Assembly (NCBI RefSeq): GCF_039526245.1
Contig: NZ_BAAAIV010000003.1
Span: 1 to 64,000 of the forward strand
Length of the DNA stretch: 64,000 bases
Reading direction: 5' to 3'
Source: Arthrobacter_H rhombi
GTDB lineage: Bacteria; Actinomycetota; Actinomycetes; Actinomycetales; Micrococcaceae
In this document: positions 35,661-43,879 of the stretch, in pieces
How positions within the stretch are numbered: the stretch's first letter is position 1
Layout of the letters: every line of letters starts with the position of its first letter
Program-made: the position numbers and the translations under genes
Notes under the pieces: model-generated
The model's database searches: none
What the model saw: the letters and a program-made list of their open reading frames with translations, nothing else
Told to the model about the DNA's origin: nothing

Positions 35661-36334
35661 GGGGCCGCCTGTCCGGCGGAGACCCGGACGCAGCAGCCGC
35701 AGGGTTGGCCCGGGGATACCCGCTCGGCCACCCGGTCCGGCGCCAGTGCCTCCAGCGCACCGCCGATGAAGTCCTGGTTCATATCGCACACGGTGTCGGT
35801 GTGGCGCGACGACAGGGCATGGAACGGACAGTTCGCCAGGTCCGCGGACCCGTCGTCGCGCACCTGCGGACGGTAGCCGTAGGCCTGGAGGAACTCGTCG
35901 ATGCCTGCCTGGTCGGCAGCCAGACGCAGTCCGGCAGCGCGGGCGGCTTCGGCCAGGTGGCTGTCCACCGATTCGCCGTCGGCCCGCGCGGCATCGATCG
36001 CCTCAGCCATGATGTCACCGGCCAAGGGGTATTCGCGCTGCGGAACACTGGCGTTGAGTTCGGCGTGGACGACGCCGTAGACCTTCGAGGGGCGGCCGGC
36101 CCCGGGGCCGCTGGCACCGTTGAGCCGGCGGTACGACACCTCCAGGAGCCCCTGGTCGGCCAGCTTGTCCAGTTGGAAGGCCGCCGCCTGGCGGGTGATG
36201 CCGATGGCCTCGGCGACGTGCTCGCGACCCACGGGTTCACCGCTGCGGGCGACCTCTTCGTAGATGCCCGAACGCACCGGGTCGGCCACGGCGGCGACGG
36301 CTTCGACTTGTTCCTGGTGCTGCATCCGTTTCAT
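35657..36334 (-). CDS. Helix-turn-helix regulator with a cysteine cluster (possible Fe-S sensor, SufR-like)
   Basis: A protein of 225 residues. A winged HTH near residues 12-70 (PVRSGIYEEVARSGEPVGR, GITRQAAAFQLDKLADQG) resembles the ArsR group. The C-terminal part has NCPFHALSSRHTDTVC (C169, C183) and GQPCGCC (C212, C214, C215), similar to the cluster-binding cysteines of SufR-type regulators. It overlaps the sialidase gene by four bases. Divergent from it is a DoxX gene, and the gap between them has an 11-base inverted repeat. Control by iron, oxygen or redox state is likely; cluster binding is inferred. Confidence 0.78.
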   Translation of the reverse strand: MKRMQHQEQVEAVAAVADPVRSGIYEEVARSGEPVGREHVAEAIGITRQAAAFQLDKLADQGLLEVSYRRLNGASGPGAGRPSKVYGVVHAELNASVPQREYPLAGDIMAEAIDAARADGESVDSHLAEAARAAGLRLAADQAGIDEFLQAYGYRPQVRDDGSADLANCPFHALSSRHTDTVCDMNQDFIGGALEALAPDRVAERVSPGQPCGCCVRVSAGQAAP

Positions 36335-36365
36335 GTGCCCATCATATCTCTAAAACGAGAAAGTA

Positions 36366-36415
36366 TTGACTTAGAAAACATCCGGGTTCTAAAGTGAATT
36401 ACCGTCACTTTAGAA
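36366..36415 (+). promoter_or_regulatory. Divergent promoter with an 11-base inverted repeat
   Basis: TTCTAAAGTGA (36387-36397) and its exact reverse complement (36405-36415) flank ATTACCG. A TTGACT (36366-36371) with TCTAAA 16 bases downstream is a plausible promoter for the DoxX gene, so the repeat covers its -10 region. The ribosome site GAAAGGA follows at 36412-36418. It is the natural operator for the adjacent cysteine-rich regulator, which would also control its own gene. Confidence 0.65.
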
Positions 36416-36426
36416 AGGACCCAGCC

Positions 36427-36873
36427 ATGGCCGCCCCCACTGTCCCCGCCGCCGCCCGGCGTCAGGACACCAGCACGCATCAGGCCTTCCTCCTCCTGCG
36501 CACCATCTTCACCGTCGCGCCGATCCTCTTCGGGATCGACAAGTTCACCAACATCCTCACCGATTGGACGCATTACCTCGCGCCGCTGGCCACCGACATC
36601 ATCCCCGTCAGCCCCACCGTCTTCATGTACGGCGTCGGGGTCGTCGAGGTCATCGCCGGCATCGTGGTCGCCCTGCGTCCCCGGTTGGGTTCGCTGGTGA
36701 TCGTCGCCTGGCTCGCGGGCATCATCGTCAATTTGTTGCTGCTGCCGGGATTCTTCGACGTCGGTCTCCGCGATTTCGGGCTGCTGATCGGGGCCCTGGC
36801 GCTCAACCGCTTGGCCACCACCGAAGCCCCGAACTGGCTGGGCAGACAGCATAGCGGCACGGTCGCGCACTGA
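36427..36873 (+). CDS. DoxX-family membrane protein
   Basis: A protein of 148 residues with four membrane segments (LLLRTIFTVAPILFGIDKF; FMYGVGVVEVIAGIVVAL; LVIVAWLAGIIVNLLLLPGF; LLIGALALNRLA). The start ATG at 36427 has a GGAC-rich site upstream after GAAAGGA. DoxX proteins act in redox or oxidative-stress membranes in some bacteria. The divergent cysteine-rich regulator and the repeat between them suggest redox or iron control. Confidence 0.75.
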   Translation: MAAPTVPAAARRQDTSTHQAFLLLRTIFTVAPILFGIDKFTNILTDWTHYLAPLATDIIPVSPTVFMYGVGVVEVIAGIVVALRPRLGSLVIVAWLAGIIVNLLLLPGFFDVGLRDFGLLIGALALNRLATTEAPNWLGRQHSGTVAH

Positions 36874-36993
36874 CCGCACACCCGCCGATCGCGCCCCGGA
36901 CCACGCCTGGACATCGCAGGCACCGGGGCGTCCCGCCGTTCCCCCGAGCGAGCCGATGCGCTAGCGTGAGCCGAATATATAGGGGGAACCATC

Positions 36994-37452
36994 GTGAATC
37001 GCACCACCGGCCTGCTGACGTGCCTCGTCGCCTCCGGCCTGCTGCTCTCGGGGTGCGCATCGTCCGCTCCGCCCCCGACGATACCGGTCGCCGAAGATCT
37101 GGACACCGGATCCACCGCGCCGTCGACTCCCGTTGCGGCCGCGGGCAGCACCGTGGGAACAAACACCCGGGACTGTCCCGACGCGGCACTCCGGTGGGGC
37201 CAAGCCGAACGCTCCCCCGCAGACGGAACCGCCGATTGGCCCGTTCCGGGGCGTTTCGTCGAGACCAGCAGCGGCACCATCCTGGAGGAGATCACCGCCT
37301 CACCCCCGCCCGTGGGACAGACCCCACTGGCCGGCACGCGGATGACGCCGGATCCCTCCTGGCCCCGCGACTCCGTCGTCCTGATTGACGACTCGACCGG
37401 GAAAGTCGTCGATACCATCCATGTCGGCGACGACGTGCTGTGCGCCCCCTGA
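36994..37452 (+). CDS. Small lipoprotein of unknown function
   Basis: A protein of 152 residues with a GTG start after an AGGGGG ribosome site. A lipoprotein signal (MNRTTGLLTCLVASGLLLSG then C, about residue 21) is followed by a Pro/Thr/Ser-rich linker and a compact domain of about 95 residues that has two further cysteines. The domain has no name I recognise. It probably faces the outside of the membrane. It is monocistronic and convergent with the gamma-glutamyltransferase gene. Confidence 0.7.
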   Translation: MNRTTGLLTCLVASGLLLSGCASSAPPPTIPVAEDLDTGSTAPSTPVAAAGSTVGTNTRDCPDAALRWGQAERSPADGTADWPVPGRFVETSSGTILEEITASPPPVGQTPLAGTRMTPDPSWPRDSVVLIDDSTGKVVDTIHVGDDVLCAP

Positions 37453-37473
37453 CCCGGGTCCTGCCTCCCGCCG

Positions 37474-39288
37474 TCAGCGCCCGGCGGCGTAGCCCTGGGC
37501 CCCGCGCGGGTTGGCCGCAGCGGCCAGCTGTCCGGTCAGCGGATCCCGCACGACGGCGGAGAGCCTCCCCAGCGCCCAGTCACCGGCACGGGTGACCACG
37601 TGGCCGCGGGCTTCGAGCCCCGCAATGACGTCCTCACCCAGCCGGTCCTCCACCACGGCCCCTCCCGGGGTCCAGGTGCGCGGCCAGAAGGAGCCGGGAA
37701 TCGACGTCGTATGCAGGGCCGGGGCATCGACGGCCTCCTGCGGGCTGTAGCCGCCCACGATGGTGCGCAGCAGGTAGAGCAGCTGCCACTGGTCCTGCTG
37801 GTCCCCGCCGGGCGAGCCGAGGGCCGAGATGGCCTGTCCGTCCTTGAGCACCAAGGTGGGCGTCAATGTGGTGCGCGGCCGTTTGCCCGGGGTGAGCGTG
37901 GAGGGGCCGCCCTCTTCAAGCCAGGTCATCTGCAGCCGGGTGCCCAGGCAGAACCCCAGCGCCGGGATGGTGGGCGAGGATTGCAGCCAGCCGCCTGAAG
38001 GGGTGGCGGAGACCATGTTGCCCCAGTGGTCCACGACGTCGAGGTGGCAGGTATCGCCGCGGGTCTCCCCGGTGGGCTGGACGGTCGGCTCCCCGACTCC
38101 GGCGAACCCGGTCTTGGCTCCATCGGCGGCGGCTGGCGGCGAGTAGTCCATGCGCAGGGGCGGCACGAAGGCCGTGTGGCCGGGCACGGTCCCGGGGCGG
38201 AACTCGTGGCTGGCAGTTTCGGTGATCAACGCACGGCGTTCGGCGGCGTAGGACTCGCTGAGCAGGTGGTCCAGCGGAACGTCGGTGTCGCCGAAGTACG
38301 CCTCCCGATCGGCGATCGCCAGCTTCTGGGCCTCAAGGATCGTATGCGCTCCGAGCTCCGTGGACGGGTCCAGGTACTCGTCCTCGAAGCCCTCGAGGAT
38401 GGCTAGCGTGAGCAGCAACGCCGGACCCTGGCCCCACGGGCCGGTCTTGGCGATGGTGTGCCCGCGAAAGGTGACGGTCGATGCAGGTTCGTATCCGGCC
38501 CGGAAGTCCTCGACGTCGTTGGATGTCAGGACCCCGGCGTGGTCTGTGCCCGAGGAGTGCCGGTGGGGCGCTGCGAGGAAGGCCTCGGCCTCCCGGCCGA
38601 GCGTGCGCGCCCAGAGGTTGCGGGCGGCGTCGATTCCCGCGGTCCGGCCTGCGGCCGTGGCCTCTGACGCCCGGATCAGCCGGTCCAGCAGTGCAGCGTA
38701 CGGTGCGTTGCGCAGCAGGGAGCCCTCCGCGGGAACCTGGCCGTCGGACATCCAGTGGGCTGCGGAGCTGGGCCAGTGGTCGGCGAACAGCTCGGCCACG
38801 GTGGCGATGGTGGTGCGGACCCGAGGCAGGATCTCGTGTCCGTCGCGCGCATAGCCGGTGGCGTAGGCGAGCACGTCGGCCAATGGCCAGGTCCCGTGGT
38901 CGCGCAGGAGCAGGAGCCAGGCATCGACCGCACCGGGGACCGCTGCGGCCAGCGCCCCGGCTCCGGGGACGAGTTCCAGCCCCTCGGCCCGGTAATGCCC
39001 GACGGTGGCGGCGGCCGGGGCCGGCCCCTGGCCCATGAGGACCACGGGCTCCCTCGGGCGTTCGGCGGTGGCGAAGAGCCCGGTCATGTCACCGCCTGGC
39101 CCGTTGAGGTGCGGCTCGACGATGTGGAGCACGAAGGCCCCGGCGACGGCGGCATCGAAGGCGTTGCCGCCACGTTCGAGGACCGATTGGATGGAGGCGG
39201 TCGCCAGCCAATGCGTCGAGGCGCTCATGCCAAAGCTGCCGCGCAGGGTCGGGCGGGTGGTGAACGGATCAGGTGCGGTGTAGGTCAC
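37474..39288 (-). CDS. Gamma-glutamyltransferase-family protein
   Basis: A protein of 604 residues. The large-subunit half holds NAFDAAVAGAFVLHIVEPHLNG and GGDMT, and the small-subunit half begins at the processing nucleophile T413 (GDTCHLDVVDHWGNMVS). The later GSPGGDQQDQW motif is the expected oxyanion/substrate loop. There is no signal peptide, so it may be cytosolic, unlike glutathione-degrading Ggt of enterobacteria. It may act as a transferase or as an acylase on gamma-glutamyl or cephalosporin-like compounds. A Met at 39288 gives a short tail before the conserved region. Confidence 0.85.
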   Translation of the reverse strand: MTYTAPDPFTTRPTLRGSFGMSASTHWLATASIQSVLERGGNAFDAAVAGAFVLHIVEPHLNGPGGDMTGLFATAERPREPVVLMGQGPAPAAATVGHYRAEGLELVPGAGALAAAVPGAVDAWLLLLRDHGTWPLADVLAYATGYARDGHEILPRVRTTIATVAELFADHWPSSAAHWMSDGQVPAEGSLLRNAPYAALLDRLIRASEATAAGRTAGIDAARNLWARTLGREAEAFLAAPHRHSSGTDHAGVLTSNDVEDFRAGYEPASTVTFRGHTIAKTGPWGQGPALLLTLAILEGFEDEYLDPSTELGAHTILEAQKLAIADREAYFGDTDVPLDHLLSESYAAERRALITETASHEFRPGTVPGHTAFVPPLRMDYSPPAAADGAKTGFAGVGEPTVQPTGETRGDTCHLDVVDHWGNMVSATPSGGWLQSSPTIPALGFCLGTRLQMTWLEEGGPSTLTPGKRPRTTLTPTLVLKDGQAISALGSPGGDQQDQWQLLYLLRTIVGGYSPQEAVDAPALHTTSIPGSFWPRTWTPGGAVVEDRLGEDVIAGLEARGHVVTRAGDWALGRLSAVVRDPLTGQLAAAANPRGAQGYAAGR

Positions 39289-39297
39289 AGCCCCAGC

Positions 39298-40035
39298 CTA
39301 GATCCGGTCGGGCCACCTTTTCGTCTGGTCGAGCATCAGCTGCTCCGCCATGTGCTGGAAATCCCGGCCCGGGGTCGTCGTGGCCAGGTCCCGTCGTCGG
39401 ACCTTGTCGATCCACTCCTGGGGCAGCCACGCCCGGCCGGTGAGCTGTTCGTGGCCGGGGTGGCGCACCGTTGCCCACAGCAGGAAGACGAGCTCAGCCA
39501 AGTTGGATTGCAGGATCCAATTGATGGGGCCATTCTGCGAGTCGCCCATGATCTGGACGTGCCCGGGACCAACGAGCGTCATCAACGAGATGCTTCCCCA
39601 CCCCCACGTCAGCAGCGAGGTCGGCGTATGGAGGTAGAAACCATGGCTTCCGACCGACAGCGTGCCGCCGTCTATCTGCATCCACTGGGGTTGGGCCATG
39701 GCGGCTGCCCGCTTTCGACGGGAAGCGTTCCCCATGGCCTGCCCCACGGCCGCGCCCAGCATGAGGGGAACCGCGCCACGCCCCACAGCCAGTACGGTGC
39801 CCGAGTTGTGGATGTAGCTGCCGTCGCCCGCGGACCGGTAGTCGTGGAGCGCAAACGGGGAGAAGGCGTAGACGCATTCCTCGCCCGGCGCCAACGTGGG
39901 GGCAAACGGAGTGCCGGCCGGTCGGCGTTCGCCGATCCTGCCCTGGGCCAGCAGCAGCCCGATCTCCGCTGTCGCCCACAAGGCTTCGTCACGCTCATCC
40001 CACGCCGGTGCGCCGGCTCCCTGCTTCTTCCCCAT
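39298..40035 (-). CDS. Unknown protein, possible membrane-associated
   Basis: A protein of 245 residues. Residues 75-115 contain a Gly/Ala-rich hydrophobic stretch (VLAVGRGAVPLMLGAAVGQAM), followed by RRKRAA, typical of a membrane-linked segment or hairpin. The middle resembles a beta-rich domain (LSVGSHGFYLHTPTSLLTWGW). The C-terminal part is charged (WLPQEWIDKVRRRDLATTTP). I do not recognise the family. It sits nine bases from the gamma-glutamyltransferase gene on the same strand, so co-transcription is possible. Confidence 0.55.
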   Translation of the reverse strand: MGKKQGAGAPAWDERDEALWATAEIGLLLAQGRIGERRPAGTPFAPTLAPGEECVYAFSPFALHDYRSAGDGSYIHNSGTVLAVGRGAVPLMLGAAVGQAMGNASRRKRAAAMAQPQWMQIDGGTLSVGSHGFYLHTPTSLLTWGWGSISLMTLVGPGHVQIMGDSQNGPINWILQSNLAELVFLLWATVRHPGHEQLTGRAWLPQEWIDKVRRRDLATTTPGRDFQHMAEQLMLDQTKRWPDRI

Positions 40036-40086
40036 GAAATCGAGCCTAATGCAGGGCCATGTCCTCCGCGCCAGAAGACGTCACAC

Positions 40087-40308
40087 TCACGACAACTCGA
40101 GCAGGTCCCCGATCCCGCATTCGAGGGCGGCACATATGGATGTCAGGGTGCTGAACCGGATGGCCTTGGCCCTGTCGTTCTTCAACACCGAGAGGTTGAC
40201 CAAACTGACGCCCACCAGTTCACTGAGCCGGGTGAGCGTCATGCCCCGCTCCTGAAGCAAAGCGTCCAAGCGACAATGCACGCCCGTGCCGATTTCCGCG
40301 GAACCCAT
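40087..40308 (-). CDS. Small Xre/Cro-type DNA-binding protein (YozG-like)
   Basis: A protein of 73 residues. It has the helix-turn-helix LDALLQERGMTLTRLSELVG (about 15-34) and the second half NLSVLKNDRAKAIRFSTLTSICAALECGIGDLLEL of the YozG/HTH_26 group. The ATG at 40308 overlaps the stop of the upstream membrane protein gene (TGATG). Such regulators often control the membrane protein gene that precedes them. Confidence 0.85.
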   Translation of the reverse strand: MGSAEIGTGVHCRLDALLQERGMTLTRLSELVGVSLVNLSVLKNDRAKAIRFSTLTSICAALECGIGDLLELS

Positions 40309-40991
40309 CAGACGAGCCCGTCCACGGACTCCTGCAGGCTCCTCCCCCGGTGCACCAGGACGGCTAGGAGCAGGAGCGCCAATCCGAGGCCGATCCCCGG
40401 GTAATCCAGCAGGGACTCGCCCGCGACGTGAGCAGAGAACCATTCCCCCGTTCCGGACGCCTCCATCCCCGCATCAAAGGATTGCGGGAGCCCCAACCGC
40501 CCGAGAGCGATTTCCCGGGCGAACCGGGAAAGCCACTGCGAAAGCGCCCCGGAGGCGATCGTCAGCACGCCCACGATGGCCAGTCCGCACGCCGCCAGCC
40601 GGGTGAAGGATCGGCCGGTCCACAACCGGCGCAGCAGCAGGAGCACCAGGATGCAGGTGGCAGCGAAGACCAGGTACGGCAACCCAACACCCAGCGCATC
40701 CAACAACTGCACGTCGTATTGCGCGGGAACCAGCACGTCGACGACGCCAAAGGACAAGTCGCCGCCGGGCAGCACCGTCGCTGGCTTGCGGTCGGAGACA
40801 ACGCCCGCCGAGGTGTAGAGATTGGGCCCGTCGACGAATGTGGTGGCCATGGCCCCGCCCAGCAGGGAGCCGAGCAGCCCGAGGGATGCCGCGGTGGCGA
40901 GTACCACCAGTCCGGCTCGCCCGCCGACCTTCAGGGCGATCGCTGGACCCCCCGGGCGGATGCGGGAATCACTCAGCGGCTGGTGGGTCAT
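40308..40991 (-). CDS. DUF2975-like membrane protein
   Basis: A protein of 227 residues with four membrane segments (LVVLATAASLGLLGSLLGG; GLPYLVFAATCILVLLLLR; LAACGLAIVGVLTIASGAL; GIGLGLALLLLAVLVHRG). The ATG at 40991 (MTHQPLSD) has GGAGA upstream. A membrane protein of this type linked to a small Xre protein is the DUF2975 arrangement seen in many Gram-positive bacteria. Its substrate and function are unknown. Confidence 0.7.
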   Translation of the reverse strand: MTHQPLSDSRIRPGGPAIALKVGGRAGLVVLATAASLGLLGSLLGGAMATTFVDGPNLYTSAGVVSDRKPATVLPGGDLSFGVVDVLVPAQYDVQLLDALGVGLPYLVFAATCILVLLLLRRLWTGRSFTRLAACGLAIVGVLTIASGALSQWLSRFAREIALGRLGLPQSFDAGMEASGTGEWFSAHVAGESLLDYPGIGLGLALLLLAVLVHRGRSLQESVDGLV

Positions 40992-41009
40992 GACGTCTCC
41001 TGGCTTAAC

Positions 41010-41040
41010 GATGTTCGATAACAACGAATATCGATAACAT
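41010..41040. promoter_or_regulatory. AT-rich repeat upstream of the membrane protein/Xre pair
   Basis: The segment holds TTCGATAAC and ATCGATAAC as direct copies and ATGTTCGAT with ATCGATAACAT as an imperfect inverted repeat. It is about 20 bases upstream of the start codon, so it is likely the promoter and operator for the pair, possibly bound by the Xre protein. Confidence 0.45.
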
Positions 41041-41121
41041 AGATGCTCCGGAGCTTCGAGTCAAGCCTTCCGCCCGGCAGAACGCACTCCCCGCCAACCA
41101 GCCCCACTGTAGGCTGCGACC

Positions 41122-42213
41122 ATGACCATGTGGGTTCCCGATGTCCTCGGACCGGGCTTCGAACAACTCACCCTGCCGCTGCCCGGCGGCGCGGAGGCGA
41201 CGCTGGTGCGTTTCACCGGTGGAGTGCAGGACTGGAATGTCCCGGAACTGGCCGGGGTTGACGTGCTCTACCTCCACGGCTGGTCCGATTACTTCTTCCA
41301 ACACGAGCTGGCCGCTTTCTGGCACCGGGCGGGGGCACGATTCTTCGCACTGGACCTGCGCCATTACGGCCGCAGCCTGCGCCCCGGATCCACGCCTGGC
41401 CTGATCGCCAGTCTGACGGAGTACGACGACGAGTTCGATGCCGCGCTGGAGGCCATGGGACGTACCAGCGGATCGCGTGCCCCGCTGTTGCTCCTGGGAC
41501 ATTCGACCGGTGGCCTGACGGCGACCCTGTGGGCAGCACGCCACCCGGACCAGGTGGACGCCCTGGTCCTGAACAGTCCGTGGCTGGAATTCCAGGGCCA
41601 CGATATCGGCCGGGCCATGGTCGCGCCGTGGATGCATGCCGGTGCGCGTTGGTGGCCGTCCGGGCGTCTGCCGACCATTGATCCGGGCATCTACACGCGG
41701 GCCGTCTCCAGCGCCTTCGACGGCGAATGGGATTACGACCTCGCCTGGCGACCGGAGCGTGGGTTCCCCTTGAACCGGGCCTTCCTCAACGCCGTCTTCG
41801 AGGGACAAGCAACCCTGGCACGTGGGCTCACCCTGGACCTGCCGGTTCTCGTCCTGCTCTCCTCCAAGAGCTACCTCCAACCCCGCTGGTCAGACGCCGC
41901 CACCAGTGCGGATGTCGCCTTGAATGTCGATGTGGTCGCCCAGCGGGCCTCGTCCGTGGGCAGCGACGTCACCATCCGCCGCATCAACGGCGCCTTCCAC
42001 GACATCTTCCTCTCCCCCGGCCCCATCCGCTCCGAGGCGTATGCGCTGATGGGCGGGTGGGCGCAGGAGGCACTCGACCGAACCACCCGGGACCTCTGGT
42101 CTGCCCGGATCCGGGGAACCCAGGAGCCGGAGGTGCCCCCGCGTTCGGCTCGCAAGGAGTTCGTCGCCAACCTCCGGGCCTTGATCCACGGCCTGGGAGC
42201 CGAACGACGCTGA
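41122..42213 (+). CDS. Alpha/beta hydrolase
   Basis: A protein of 363 residues. The nucleophile elbow is LLLGHSTGGLT, in the fold context VLYLHGWSDYFFQ (oxyanion region) and FFALDLRHYGRSLRPG. The late INGAFHDIFLS has the expected catalytic His. The C-terminal 60 residues are basic and extend past the usual fold. It is likely a serine esterase or lipase-like enzyme of unknown substrate. Confidence 0.85.
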   Translation: MTMWVPDVLGPGFEQLTLPLPGGAEATLVRFTGGVQDWNVPELAGVDVLYLHGWSDYFFQHELAAFWHRAGARFFALDLRHYGRSLRPGSTPGLIASLTEYDDEFDAALEAMGRTSGSRAPLLLLGHSTGGLTATLWAARHPDQVDALVLNSPWLEFQGHDIGRAMVAPWMHAGARWWPSGRLPTIDPGIYTRAVSSAFDGEWDYDLAWRPERGFPLNRAFLNAVFEGQATLARGLTLDLPVLVLLSSKSYLQPRWSDAATSADVALNVDVVAQRASSVGSDVTIRRINGAFHDIFLSPGPIRSEAYALMGGWAQEALDRTTRDLWSARIRGTQEPEVPPRSARKEFVANLRALIHGLGAERR

Positions 42214-42218
42214 GTTAG

Positions 42219-42422
42219 CTGTCCGCCCCGTGCACCGGGTGCTTCACCTCCGGGCTGTCTCGACAGGCGACGCGGGAGCTGGTGGTGAAACCCATCCATC
42301 CGGCGCCGCGCCGGGTCGACGTCTCACTGGTCTGGCCGGAGGCCGTGCAGCCCTCCCAGTGCGCACGCGCCATGATGGAGCTGGCCGCCGAGCTCTATGC
42401 AGACGGGGTCCGTGCCTCCTGA
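42219..42422 (+). pseudogene. Possible C-terminal remnant of a LysR-type regulator
   Basis: After an in-frame TAG the frame reads ATRELVVKPIHPAPRRVDVS and LVWPEAVQPSQCARAMMEL, then ends at TGA 42420-42422. This looks like the last strands and helix of a LysR effector domain (the usual VSLVWR-type ending). No N-terminal part is near. The last 28 bases overlap the convergent membrane protein gene. It is only a pattern match. Confidence 0.35.
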
Positions 42423-42763
42423 CGGCGCCGGGAACCGGTGAACCCCAGGCCCAGGTAGGCGAGGACCAGAGGAGCGTACGGAGTGAGCAGCAGCCCCTCG
42501 CGCACCCCCGCGACCCAGGACGCCACGGGCACCGCCACGGCCAGACACAGCAGGACGACTGCCAGGTATGTGGGCACGCGCCGGGCCACCCCGCAGCCCA
42601 TGACCGCTGCGGCGAGCACGATCCACATCGTGATCAGCCAGTTCCTGGCCGGGCTTTCCGGGGTGCCGGCCATGATCCAGACGATCACGCCGAGCACTGC
42701 TGCCGACACGGAGAAGCCGACGGCCCGCAGCCCGGTGATGGTGGTGTTTTTCGGTTCTGGCAT
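42395..42763 (-). CDS. Small membrane protein of unknown function
   Basis: A protein of 122 residues with four predicted membrane segments (AVGFSVSAAVLGVIVWIMAG; WLITMWIVLAAAVMGCGVA; TYLAVVLLCLAVAVPVASWV; LLLTPYAPLVLAYLGLGF). The ATG at 42763 has GGAGGAAAC upstream. It follows the NYN-domain gene by 17 bases on the same strand. I do not recognise the family. Confidence 0.6.
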   Translation of the reverse strand: MPEPKNTTITGLRAVGFSVSAAVLGVIVWIMAGTPESPARNWLITMWIVLAAAVMGCGVARRVPTYLAVVLLCLAVAVPVASWVAGVREGLLLTPYAPLVLAYLGLGFTGSRRRQEARTPSA

Positions 42764-42780
42764 GTGTTTCCTCCAGTCGC

Positions 42781-43827
42781 TCAGGTGAGCTGGTCCAGCC
42801 GATCCCAGAAGGAAGCCCGCAGGGCCCTGCGGACGACCTGGATATCGGTCTTCCATTCACCGATTTGCTGGGCGCAGTCCTTCAGGAGCACCCTGTCGAT
42901 TTCCGGTGGCAGCAGTGGGCGGTCGGCCTGCAGCTCGGTCAATTCACGTTGGGTGGTGTTGGCGTACCAGTTGTCCGCCACGCTGGCCCCGACCTCCCCG
43001 ACGGCGTGCAGCAGGGCGCTGTCCCCGGCTTCGGGGTGCCCGGCAGCGGACGTGCCGGCCTCGTGGCCGGCGGAGTAGACCAGCTGGCGTTCAGCCGGCG
43101 GCACCTGGGGCACCGGTCCGGTCGAGCCGGTCAGATGGGTCGGCGATGGTCCGGGGACCGGCCGGTGCTGGGGCGGGGCCGAGGGAGCAGCTGAGGCGAC
43201 CGGTGCAACCCCGCCGGGTTCCGCCGTCGTGCCCTGCAGGACGTGGACGCCGGGTCCGGGCAGCGGCCCGCTGGTCACCGACCGGGTGAAGGTGGATTCC
43301 AGCAGTGTGGCCGGCAGGTCGGTGATCCCGTCGACGCACAGGGCCAGGTGTTCGGCCACCGAGGCCAACCCGATCCGGGTCTCGGGCTTGCGCAGCCCGA
43401 TGAGCTTGACCTGCACGCCGAGGTCCTGTGCCTCCTCGACGGCCTCGGCCAGGTCGTCGTCGCCGGACACCAGGTAGACCACCGACACGGCGCCGCTGCG
43501 GGCCAGGCCCACCAGGTCAAGCGCCAGGCGCAGGTCAACCCCCTTTTGCTCGCCACTGTAGGAGATCCGCCCCAGCCTGACCTTCACGCCGTCGACCATG
43601 CCGATGCGCTTGTGCTGGTCGGTGAACAGCCCGTCGCGGGAGGCGTCGTACCAGTAGGTGCGCAACAGGGGCAGGCCGGAATCCTTGCGGGCCACGGCCG
43701 CGATGCCCTCGGCCAGCTGCTCATACGCCACGCGGAAGGCCGAGCGCAGCGACGTGCCGGCGGTGTGCTGTCCGCCCACTGCCAGGAGAAATCCTGCATC
43801 CACGAAGATCGCGCTCTGAGTCGTCAT
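42781..43827 (-). CDS. NYN-domain protein (LabA/DUF88-like)
   Basis: A protein of 348 residues from the ATG at 43827. The N-terminal 170 residues form a PIN-like NYN domain: AIFVDAGFLLAVGG (first acidic cluster) and VVYLVSGDDDLAEAVEEAQD (second acidic cluster). NYN domains are predicted metal-dependent RNases. A long proline-rich linker (QHRPVPGPSPTHLTGSTGP) precedes a C-terminal helical part (ADNWYANTTQRELTELQADR). Targets are unknown. The ATG at 43836 is an alternative start. Confidence 0.82.
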   Translation of the reverse strand: MTTQSAIFVDAGFLLAVGGQHTAGTSLRSAFRVAYEQLAEGIAAVARKDSGLPLLRTYWYDASRDGLFTDQHKRIGMVDGVKVRLGRISYSGEQKGVDLRLALDLVGLARSGAVSVVYLVSGDDDLAEAVEEAQDLGVQVKLIGLRKPETRIGLASVAEHLALCVDGITDLPATLLESTFTRSVTSGPLPGPGVHVLQGTTAEPGGVAPVASAAPSAPPQHRPVPGPSPTHLTGSTGPVPQVPPAERQLVYSAGHEAGTSAAGHPEAGDSALLHAVGEVGASVADNWYANTTQRELTELQADRPLLPPEIDRVLLKDCAQQIGEWKTDIQVVRRALRASFWDRLDQLT

Positions 43828-43879
43828 GCTCCGCATCCTACGTGGCCCCGGCGGTCCGATTGGACCGGGGTCCAGCCCC

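Noticed and set aside
34158..35876. Plus-strand open frame of 572 codons opposite the sialidase and regulator.
   Set aside because: Gly/Val/Ala-rich antisense reading of the sialidase gene; Asp-boxes on the minus strand settle the direction.
38755..40404. Long plus-strand open frame across the gamma-glutamyltransferase and two other genes.
   Set aside because: It spans three minus-strand genes with clear motifs and has no ribosome site or recognisable domain.
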